Positions 1 through 5,737 of a stretch of DNA of 5,862 nt are shown here, piece after piece. The position numbers and the translations under genes are program-made. This DNA is from Gammaproteobacteria bacterium (GTDB taxonomy: Bacteria > Pseudomonadota > Gammaproteobacteria > Methylococcales > Methylomonadaceae), in assembly GCA_024511045.1 (NCBI GenBank), contig JANEMG010000168.1, positions 1-5,862 on the forward strand. Direction: 5' to 3'. Position 1 is the first letter of the stretch; every line of letters begins with the position of its first letter. The notes beneath the pieces were generated by a model. It worked only from the letters and a program-made list of their open reading frames with translations, was not told the DNA's origin and searched no databases.

Positions 1-676
1 TCTCCAGTTGCCGCAGTTCCTTCAACCAGCCCTTGAGACTGCCGTCGATCACCGGAATATGGTCGATGAACAGCAGATCGGCCAACCACAGGGTATCGGT
101 GCTGACGTCATGGACACTCAGGTCGTTGTCGGTATGGGCCGTGCTGTGGGCAGTCAGCAGCAGTTTCCTGCCCCCCAGATCCAGCGTCATCTGCTTCCTG
201 ACGGTCAGATCCGGGGCTATGATATCACGCTCGGTAAGCTGCAGACCCGACTGCCGGGCGGCCTTCTCCAGATAATAGGGTCCACGCATCGCCATGGCGC
301 GCGGCAGTTTGTAATGACCGACGAATTTCACGCCTGGGCCCTGAAAAGCGCGGTTGCCGAATATATGATCGGGATGCACATGGCTGTTGATCACATAGCA
401 GACCGGTGTCTTTGTGACTGCCCTTATCGCACTCTGCAGCGCCCTTCCCTGTCCGGGATTGCCGCCGCTGTCGATGACCGCCACGCAGCGCCGGCCAACG
501 ATGAAACCGATGTTGGCTATGGCGCCCTTGTTGTTTTTGTCAGGCAGTTGATGCCTGCCGAAATGCACATAAATTCCGGGTGCGACTTCGGTGATGCGCA
601 GGCTTTGCGCTTCCGCAGCAGCAAACCAGGAAAACAGGCAAAGGGCAAACAGCGTTGTGTATGGAAATTTGTTCAT
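1..676 (-). CDS. Exported MBL-fold zinc metallohydrolase, SoxH-related / quinoprotein relay type (partial, C-terminus beyond left edge)
   Basis: The reverse strand is open from an ATG at 676-674 to the window edge, giving 225 complete codons and no stop. Residues 1-23 look like a Sec signal peptide: a short basic start (MNK), a hydrophobic core (about 8-20) and an Ala-Glu-Ala site before Gln24, so the product is probably periplasmic. The metallo-beta-lactamase signature HxHxDH is at His99, His101, Asp103 and His104; His181 (in AHTDNDL) and Asp200 (in WLADLLF) fit the remaining metal ligands. The segment IANIGFIVG (about 53-61), then CVAVIDSGG, is what I remember of SoxH-related metallohydrolases linked to PQQ-dependent dehydrogenases. 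Such proteins are usually about 300 residues, so roughly a quarter is missing. The gene diverges from the formate dehydrogenase operon. Its ribosome binding site is weak. The substrate is unknown; a generic MBL hydrolase is the alternative. The fold is secure, the subfamily is recalled from memory. Confidence 0.85.
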   Translation of the reverse strand, partial: MNKFPYTTLFALCLFSWFAAAEAQSLRITEVAPGIYVHFGRHQLPDKNNKGAIANIGFIVGRRCVAVIDSGGNPGQGRALQSAIRAVTKTPVCYVINSHVHPDHIFGNRAFQGPGVKFVGHYKLPRAMAMRGPYYLEKAARQSGLQLTERDIIAPDLTVRKQMTLDLGGRKLLLTAHSTAHTDNDLSVHDVSTDTLWLADLLFIDHIPVIDGSLKGWLKELRQLE

Positions 677-777
677 CTCATTTTCTGCGCTTTCAGATAT
701 AATATGGCCACACCCTGAGCAGTATGGATGGCTGTCCCCATCGGACCGGCCGGGTGTCCTGTTGCGGCTGACAGGGC

Positions 778-807
778 TTGACAAAGGCCGAAACTTGCAG
801 GCATAAC
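778..807 (+). promoter_or_regulatory. Candidate sigma-70 promoter P1 (TTGACA, 18 bp, CATAAC)
   Basis: A perfect -35 hexamer TTGACA lies at 778-783. After an 18-bp spacer, CATAAC at 802-807 matches the -10 consensus at four of six positions. It points toward the formate dehydrogenase genes, whose first start codon is about 350 bases away. The dyad at 756-777 directly abuts the -35 and could be an operator, which is inference only. Confidence 0.4.
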
Positions 808-836
808 TGACAAAATTGCTCAGGATTAAAGATAAT
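807..836 (+). promoter_or_regulatory. Candidate sigma-70 promoter P2 (CTGACA, 18 bp, GATAAT)
   Basis: CTGACA at 807-812 and GATAAT at 831-836 each match the sigma-70 consensus at five of six bases, with an 18-bp spacer. This is the better balanced of the two promoters, and its -35 touches the -10 of P1, so both cannot be occupied at once. A start near 843 would give an untranslated leader of about 320 nt. The TGCAG-c-CTGCA dyad at 856-866 would then lie just downstream of the start, a plausible repressor position. Confidence 0.5.
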
Positions 837-954
837 AGAGCCGCCGAACAGGCATTGCAGCCTGCAGGTGCGTTTATCGACGCCAGTTTTTCCTGCAAAA
901 ATCCAACTGCCGGGAGTATACTAACAAGTTTTGCCGGTCGCGAAAAATATCGGC

Positions 955-986
955 GGCCAGCCGCTGGCCTGTTCCCTTTGTTTTTT
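955..986 (+). promoter_or_regulatory. Leader hairpin followed by a T-rich tract: possible attenuator
   Basis: GGCCAG (955-960) and CTGGCC (964-969) form a perfect GC-rich 6-bp stem with a 3-base CCG loop. A T-rich tract (TTTGTTTTTT, 977-986) follows seven bases after the stem. This resembles an intrinsic terminator, but the gap to the T-tract is longer than usual, so termination would be weak or conditional. It lies between the candidate promoters and the first operon gene, where a partial terminator would act as an attenuator. A second copy of GGCCAG at 1043-1048 could pair with the same CTGGCC arm and compete with the hairpin. It could instead be a weak terminator unrelated to the operon. 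Confidence 0.35.
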
Positions 987-1033
987 GACAGGCGGGGATG
1001 GGTGTTGTGAAGATGCCGCCTGCAATGAAAAAA
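981..1033 (+). promoter_or_regulatory. Leader inverted repeat bounded by T6 and A6
   Basis: CAGGCGG (989-995) and CCGCCTG (1016-1022) are a perfect 7-bp inverted repeat around a 20-base loop. Outside them, six T (981-986) and six A (1028-1033) are also complementary, so the RNA could fold into a longer, interrupted stem. The T6 that ends the preceding hairpin's T-tract would then be sequestered. The order T-stem-A is not that of a terminator on either strand. Function is unknown; RNA regulation is inference from layout. Confidence 0.35.
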
Positions 1034-1060
1034 CCTGTTCCCGGCCAGGAGCGGAAACAT

Positions 1061-1084
1061 CGAATTGAATGCCGAATTGAATAC
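1061..1084 (+). repeat. Tandem 12-bp direct repeat upstream of the operon
   Basis: Two adjacent 12-bp units, CGAATTGAATGC and CGAATTGAATAC, differ at one position and lie 80-104 bases before the first start codon. A period of 12 is close to one DNA helical turn, so the units would face nearly the same side of the helix and might bind a regulator. A simple duplication by replication slippage is equally possible. Confidence 0.75.
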
Positions 1085-1151
1085 AGAGTGTTTCCGGAAT
1101 GAAACTGACTGCTTGAACCCGCAAGCACCCCTGATGCAACACTGGACCCTC

Positions 1152-1156
1152 GGAGG
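1152..1156 (+). promoter_or_regulatory. Strong Shine-Dalgarno that fixes a GTG start
   Basis: GGAGG at 1152-1156 sits eight bases before GTG 1165, near the optimum. Another GTG at 1163 is in a different frame. No in-frame ATG lies near this site, so the GTG at 1165 is the best supported start of the diaphorase subunit. Confidence 0.85.
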
Positions 1157-1164
1157 AAATACGT

Positions 1165-2853
1165 GTGGCCGTTATCAAAATAAGCCCTGAGCAGATTACC
1201 CGCAAAAAGCGCAAAGGACCGAAAGGCCATGCCGTCGACCTGCAGGCCCTGGAAGACATCCGCACCCTGCTGGGAGATGCCTCCCGTCAGAAAGACCTGC
1301 TGATTGAACACCTGCACAAAATCCAGGACCAGTACCAGCATATATCGGCAAAACATCTGGTTGCGCTGGCGCACGATATGAACCTGTCCCCCGCCGAAGT
1401 CTACGAAGTCGCTTCCTTCTACCATCATTTCGATGTGGTCAGGGAAGGTCAGACTCCGCCCCCGCCTTTGACGGTGCGTGTCTGCGAATCGGTGTCCTGC
1501 GACATGGCGGGCGCCCGTGACCTGCTGCAGGCATTGCGCGAAAGTCTGGGCGAGGAAGTGCGCATCCAGCCGGTACCTTGCGTCGGACGCTGCCAGCATG
1601 CGCCGGTTGCCGTGGTGGGACAGAATCCCATCGACCAGGCCTCTCCGGAAGCAGTCGCTGCGGCAGTGGACAACAGACAGATCGAAGCGCCAGTCGGCGA
1701 TTACATCGATCTGGACAAGTATCAGGCCGATGGCGGCTATCGCATCCTGAAAAGCTGCCTGGAAAAACGCCTGGACAGCGAGAATATCATCCTGAAAATG
1801 GAACATTCCGGACTGCGCGGTCTGGGCGGAGCGGGTTTTCCTGCCGGCAGGAAATGGCGCATCGTCAGCGGCTACCAGGGCCCGAGGCTTATGGCGGTCA
1901 ATATCGACGAAGGCGAACCCGGAACGTTCAAGGACCGCCATTATCTGGAACGGGATCCGCACCGGTTTCTGGAAGGCATGCTGATTGCCGCACAGACCGT
2001 GGGCTGCGAGGAAATCTATATCTACCTGCGCGATGAATACGCCGGCTGCCGGAAGATACTGACCCGGGAAATTGCCGCACTGCAGAACAGCCCCATCGGC
2101 TCCAGCCTCCCTCCCATCCATCTCCGTCGCGGTGCCGGCGCCTATATCTGCGGCGAGGAATCGGCGATGGTGGAATCCATCGAAGGCAAGCGCGGCATGC
2201 CGCGTCTGCGCCCTCCGTTTCTCGCTGAAGTGGGGCTGTTCGGCCGCCCCACGCTGGAACACAACATGGAAACGCTGTACTGGGTGCGGGACATCGTGGA
2301 AAAGGGACCGGAATGGTTCGCCTCCCACGGCCGCCATGGCCGCAAGGGCCTGCGTTCCTTCTCCGTTTCCGGGCGGGTCAAAAAGCCTGGCGTGCATCTG
2401 GCCCCCGCCGGCATTACCATCCGCGAATTGATCGACGAATACTGCGGCGGCATGCTGGATGGTCACAGCTTCTACGGTTATTTTCCGGGCGGCGCATCGG
2501 GCGGCATGCTGCCGGCATTGATGCACGACATCCCCCTCGACTTCGACACCCTCAACGAGTATGGGTGCTTCATCGGTTCCGCCGCGGTGATGGTGTTTTC
2601 CGACCAGGACAGCGCCAGGGAACTGGCCCTGAATGCCATGCGCTTCTTCGAGGAGGAATCCTGCGGGCAATGCACCCCATGCCGTGTGGGCACCAGCAAG
2701 GCAGTGGAATTGATGGCGCAGAGCAACTGGGACCAGGAACTGCTGGAAGAACTCTCGACCGTGATGATCGATGCGTCGATTTGCGGTCTTGGGCAGGCGG
2801 CACCGAATCCCCTGCGCTGCGTGTTCAAATACTTCCCGGAAGAATTGCAATAA
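1165..2853 (+). CDS. fdh1B: NAD-dependent formate dehydrogenase, diaphorase subunit (NuoE-NuoF fusion, FdsG-FdsB-like)
   Basis: This 562-residue cytoplasmic subunit passes electrons from the formate-oxidising subunit through Fe-S clusters and FMN to NAD+. Residues about 20-175 are a thioredoxin-like NuoE/FdsG domain with [2Fe-2S] ligands Cys107, Cys112, Cys139 and Cys143. Residues about 195-562 are NuoF/FdsB: the glycine-rich RGLGGAGFPAGRKW (218-231), then NIDEGEPGTFKDRHYLERDP (246-265) and GAYICGEESA (325-334), which fit NADH and FMN binding. The C-terminal [4Fe-4S] site is Cys500, Cys503, Cys506 and Cys540. The N-terminus has a basic patch (KKRKGPKG, 14-21) and no signal peptide. FdsG and FdsB are separate proteins in Rhodobacter and Cupriavidus; a fused subunit of about this length is known from M. 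extorquens FDH1, hence the symbol. Many annotations would call it fdsB or nuoF-like. The GTG start has a strong Shine-Dalgarno. The catalytic gene follows after 22 bases. A hydrogenase or complex I role is excluded by the partner. Confidence 0.95.
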   Translation: MAVIKISPEQITRKKRKGPKGHAVDLQALEDIRTLLGDASRQKDLLIEHLHKIQDQYQHISAKHLVALAHDMNLSPAEVYEVASFYHHFDVVREGQTPPPPLTVRVCESVSCDMAGARDLLQALRESLGEEVRIQPVPCVGRCQHAPVAVVGQNPIDQASPEAVAAAVDNRQIEAPVGDYIDLDKYQADGGYRILKSCLEKRLDSENIILKMEHSGLRGLGGAGFPAGRKWRIVSGYQGPRLMAVNIDEGEPGTFKDRHYLERDPHRFLEGMLIAAQTVGCEEIYIYLRDEYAGCRKILTREIAALQNSPIGSSLPPIHLRRGAGAYICGEESAMVESIEGKRGMPRLRPPFLAEVGLFGRPTLEHNMETLYWVRDIVEKGPEWFASHGRHGRKGLRSFSVSGRVKKPGVHLAPAGITIRELIDEYCGGMLDGHSFYGYFPGGASGGMLPALMHDIPLDFDTLNEYGCFIGSAAVMVFSDQDSARELALNAMRFFEEESCGQCTPCRVGTSKAVELMAQSNWDQELLEELSTVMIDASICGLGQAAPNPLRCVFKYFPEELQ

Positions 2854-2875
2854 CTTTTGTCAGTAGTAATCAAAC

Positions 2876-5650
2876 ATGGCTGCTAATCCAGAATCCATCG
2901 ACGAGCCGACAGTGAACTTCACGCTGGATGGCGAACAGATCAAGGCTTACCAGGGCGAAACCATCCTGCAGGCAGCAAAACGCCACGGACGGGAAATCCC
3001 CCACCTGTGCTACAAGGAAGGCATGCGCGCCGACGGCAATTGCCGCGCCTGCGTCGTGGAAATTGCCGGAGAACGCGTCCTGGCTCCCTCCTGTTGCCGT
3101 TCACCTTCAAAAGACATGGAGGTCAAGAGCAGCAGCGATAGAGCCAGGAAGTCGCAGAAACTGGTCGTCGAACTGCTGCTCTCCGACATGCCGGAACAGG
3201 GCAAGTCGCCCTACCGCCTGGATTCCGAACTGGATTACTGGGCCGACCGGCTGGATGTCAGGGAACCGCGTTTCCCAGGCCGCAGCCAGCCGGAAGCGGA
3301 CCTGTCGCATCCCGCCATCGCCGTCAACCTGGATGCCTGCATACAGTGTACACGCTGTGTCAGGGCCTGCCGCGAGGAACAGATGAATGACGTGATCGGC
3401 TTCGCCAACCGCGGCGCCCATGCCGAAATCGTTTTCGACATCGCCGACCCCATGGGCGCCAGCAGCTGCGTGGCCTGCGGTGAATGCGTACAGGCCTGCC
3501 CCACCGGTGCCCTGATGCCGGCCAACGATGTCGGCCTGCAGCAGGCGGACAGGACCGTGGATTCCACCTGCCCCTACTGCGGCGTCGGCTGCCTGATCAA
3601 ATATCACGTCAAGGACAACAAAATCCTCTATACCGAGGGACGCGACGGCTTCACCAATCATTTCCGCCTGTGCGTCAAGGGGCGTTACGGCTTCAACTAT
3701 ATCGACAACCCGCTGCGCCTGAGCAAGCCCCTGATCCGGCGCGTCGATGCGCCCAAGACCACGGAACTGCTGGATCCTAGCGATATCGACCGGGTGTTCC
3801 GCGAGGCCAGCTGGGAAGAGGCCCTGGATTACGCCGCGCAGGGCCTGAAAAAAATCCGCGATGAAAAGGGCAAAAAGGCCTTGGCCGGTCTGGGATCGGC
3901 CAAGGGCAGCAATGAAGAGGCCTACCTGTTCCAGAAGCTGGTGCGCACCGGCTTCGGCTCCAACAATGTCGATCACTGCACCCGCCTCTGCCATGCCTCG
4001 TCCGTCGTGGCGCTGCTGGAATGCCTGGGTTCCGGCGCGGTCTCCAATCCGGTGGCCGATGTCGCCAGGGCCGAGGTGATCATCATCATCGGCTCCAATC
4101 CGACCGTCAATCACCCGGTCGGCGCGACCTTCATGAAGAATGCCGCCAGCCGCGGCGCGAAGATCATCCTCATCGACCCCAACCGCACCGCCATCGCCAA
4201 GTATGCCTCTCATGTCCTGCAGTTCCGCCCCGATACCGATGTGGCATTACTGAACGGCATCATGCACACCATACTCGATGAAAACCTGCAGAACGACGAC
4301 TACATCGCCAAGTATACCGAAGGCTTCGAGCGGATGCGGGAGCATCTGAAGGACTACAGTCCGGAAAAAGTCGCGTTCATCTGCGGCGTCGATGCCGGAA
4401 CCATCCGAGAAGTCGCCAGGCTCTATGCCACGTCCAGGGGTTCCATGATACTCTGGGGCATGGGTGTTTCCCAGCATATCCATGGCACCGACAATTCCCG
4501 CTGCCTGATCTCACTGGCGCTGATGACCGGTCAGATCGGCCGCCCCGGCACCGGTCTGCATCCGTTGCGCGGACAGAACAACGTGCAGGGTGCGTCCGAT
4601 GTCGGCCTGATCCCGATGGTCTATCCGGACTACCAGCCGGTGGACGATCCCGAAAACCGGTCGCGCTTCGAGAAACTCTGGCAGACATCGCTGGACCCGG
4701 AGCGCGGCCTGACGACCGTGGAGATGATTCATGCCATTCTCGACAAGGAGGTCTTCGGCATGTATGTGGAAGGGGAAAATCCGGCCATGTCGGATCCCAA
4801 CCAGAACCATGTCCGCGAGGCGCTGGCAGCACTGGAGCATCTGGTCGTCCAGGATATCTTCCTGACCGAAACCGCCGGCTTCGCCGATGTCATCCTGCCG
4901 GCCTCGGCCTTCCATGAAAAGACCGGCACTTTCTCCAATACCGACCGCCGCGTGCAGATGGGCCGGCAGGCCGTCGATCCGCCAGGCGATGCCCGCCAGG
5001 ATCTGTGGATCATCCAGGAAATCGCCAACCGCCTGGGCTGCGGCTGGAACTACCAGGGACCGGAAGATGTGTTCGAAGAAATGCGCCAGGCCATGGACAG
5101 CATCGCCGGCATGACCTGGGAACGCCTGGAAGAGGAAGACTCCCTGACCTACCCGCTGGAAAACGTCGGCGATCCCGGCCAACCGATCATTTTCACCGAT
5201 GGCTTTCCAACCCCATCCGGCAAGGGCAAGTTCGTACCGGCATCCTATATCCATGCCGATGAGATGCCGGATGCCGAGTATCCGTTGATCTTCATCACCG
5301 GCCGGCAGCTGGAGCACTGGCATACCGGCAGCATGACCCGGCATTCGACGACGCTGGATGCCATCGAGCCGGACCCGGTGATCATGGTGCACCCGGACGA
5401 CCTGAAAAAACTTGGCGTGGAACCCGGCGGCCTGATCACCATCACCTCCCGGCGCGGCGAACTCACCGCCTACGCGCGGGCCGATATCGGCATCCAGAAG
5501 GGCTGCCTGTTCATGGCCTTCTGCTACAACGAGGCCAGCGCCAACCTGATCACCAACGAGGCGCTGGACCCGTCGGCCAAGATACCGGAATTCAAATTCT
5601 GCGCCATCAAGGCAACCCCTGGCGGCAGCATCGCAACCCGGATCAATTAA
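2876..5650 (+). CDS. fdh1A: NAD-dependent formate dehydrogenase, catalytic Mo/W-bis-MGD subunit (FdsA-like)
   Basis: This 924-residue subunit oxidises formate to CO2. In order: a plant-type [2Fe-2S] domain (about 13-85; Cys45, Cys56, Cys59, Cys73); a double [4Fe-4S] ferredoxin module (Cys155/158/161/165 and Cys198/201/204/208); the MopB [4Fe-4S] motif (Cys232, Cys235, Cys239, Cys266) with Lys268, the usual electron-relay lysine; the bis-MGD catalytic core; and a molybdopterin dinucleotide-binding C-terminus (from about 802). Cys372-His373 in LCHASS is the metal ligand and catalytic histidine pair; the codon is TGC, so the residue is cysteine, not selenocysteine. Arg565 in PLRGQNNVQG lies 193 residues further on, the same offset as Sec140 to Arg333 in E. 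coli FdhF. No Tat signal, so cytoplasmic. The NuoG-type His-Cys3 cluster ligands are absent. The ATG lacks a clear Shine-Dalgarno; translational coupling to fdh1B is likely. Also called fdsA or fdhF-like. Mo versus W cannot be told. Confidence 0.95.
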   Translation: MAANPESIDEPTVNFTLDGEQIKAYQGETILQAAKRHGREIPHLCYKEGMRADGNCRACVVEIAGERVLAPSCCRSPSKDMEVKSSSDRARKSQKLVVELLLSDMPEQGKSPYRLDSELDYWADRLDVREPRFPGRSQPEADLSHPAIAVNLDACIQCTRCVRACREEQMNDVIGFANRGAHAEIVFDIADPMGASSCVACGECVQACPTGALMPANDVGLQQADRTVDSTCPYCGVGCLIKYHVKDNKILYTEGRDGFTNHFRLCVKGRYGFNYIDNPLRLSKPLIRRVDAPKTTELLDPSDIDRVFREASWEEALDYAAQGLKKIRDEKGKKALAGLGSAKGSNEEAYLFQKLVRTGFGSNNVDHCTRLCHASSVVALLECLGSGAVSNPVADVARAEVIIIIGSNPTVNHPVGATFMKNAASRGAKIILIDPNRTAIAKYASHVLQFRPDTDVALLNGIMHTILDENLQNDDYIAKYTEGFERMREHLKDYSPEKVAFICGVDAGTIREVARLYATSRGSMILWGMGVSQHIHGTDNSRCLISLALMTGQIGRPGTGLHPLRGQNNVQGASDVGLIPMVYPDYQPVDDPENRSRFEKLWQTSLDPERGLTTVEMIHAILDKEVFGMYVEGENPAMSDPNQNHVREALAALEHLVVQDIFLTETAGFADVILPASAFHEKTGTFSNTDRRVQMGRQAVDPPGDARQDLWIIQEIANRLGCGWNYQGPEDVFEEMRQAMDSIAGMTWERLEEEDSLTYPLENVGDPGQPIIFTDGFPTPSGKGKFVPASYIHADEMPDAEYPLIFITGRQLEHWHTGSMTRHSTTLDAIEPDPVIMVHPDDLKKLGVEPGGLITITSRRGELTAYARADIGIQKGCLFMAFCYNEASANLITNEALDPSAKIPEFKFCAIKATPGGSIATRIN

Positions 5651-5657
5651 GCAGCTG

Positions 5658-5694
5658 TGCATGCTGCTGGAAATCACTTATCCGGCAGCATGCA
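5658..5694 (+). terminator. Strong hairpin just past the operon stop, without a U-tract
   Basis: Bases 5658-5671 pair with 5681-5694 over 14 positions (13 Watson-Crick, one G-T), with a 9-base loop, starting eight bases after the stop codon TAA. Position suggests a transcription end or a 3'-stabilising structure for the operon. No run of T follows on either strand; the nearest T-rich tract (5724-5732) begins 29 bases later, after a weak dyad ACTG/CAGT (5711-5714, 5721-5724). It is therefore not a classic intrinsic terminator. Confidence 0.45.
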
Positions 5695-5737
5695 GACATT
5701 ACCCCGCCAGACTGTCGCAGCAGTTTTCTTTATTCCT

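Larger units (their letters stand above)
677..1164. other. Divergent intergenic region and probable long leader of the formate dehydrogenase operon
   Basis: This 488-base stretch separates two divergent genes and has no convincing coding sequence on either strand. Its right-hand half is visibly more AT-rich than the flanking genes. It holds two candidate rightward promoters (778-807 and 807-836), an imperfect dyad beside the first one (GTCCTGT at 756-762 with ACAGGGC at 771-777, one G-T mismatch), a TGCAG-c-CTGCA dyad at 856-866, TTTTT/AAAAA arms at 887-891 and 897-901, and the leader elements listed separately. For the leftward metallohydrolase gene only a poor -10-like TATTAT (complement of 699-704) is seen, with no matching -35, so its promoter is not resolved. 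No tRNA or known riboswitch is recognisable; in particular I could not match a molybdenum-cofactor riboswitch. Confidence 0.7.

Noticed and set aside
698..703. Perfect TATAAT on the plus strand near the metallohydrolase start
   Set aside because: No acceptable -35 hexamer is found at 16-19 bp; chance occurrence in an AT-rich patch is more likely.
8..718. Open frame of 236 codons on the plus strand at the left end
   Set aside because: It is the shadow of the minus-strand metallohydrolase, which has a signal peptide and a complete HxHxDH motif; the plus-strand product resembles nothing.
917..922. TATACT, a -10-like hexamer in the leader
   Set aside because: No -35 match at suitable spacing; the two upstream promoter candidates are better.
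816..1010. Small plus-strand frame starting with TTG in the leader (64 codons)
   Set aside because: No Shine-Dalgarno, rare start codon, no recognisable content, and it covers the hairpins of the leader.
677..1164. Possible Moco/Tuco riboswitch or sigma-54 promoter before the Mo/W enzyme
   Set aside because: I could not match the conserved Moco-RNA core or a GG-N10-GC sigma-54 element by eye; a covariance search would be decisive.
874..2850. Long open frame of 658 codons on the minus strand, antisense to the diaphorase gene
   Set aside because: It lies opposite a gene with full motif support, its translation shows no recognisable domain, and such frames are common opposite GC-rich genes with strong third-position bias.
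3988..3993. Possible selenocysteine at the catalytic position of formate dehydrogenase
   Set aside because: The codon for residue 372 is TGC (cysteine), and no in-frame TGA interrupts the gene.
4511..5677. Minus-strand open frames opposite the catalytic subunit (also 3107-4213)
   Set aside because: Both are antisense to continuous, motif-rich coding sequence and have low-complexity translations rich in Ala, Gly and His.
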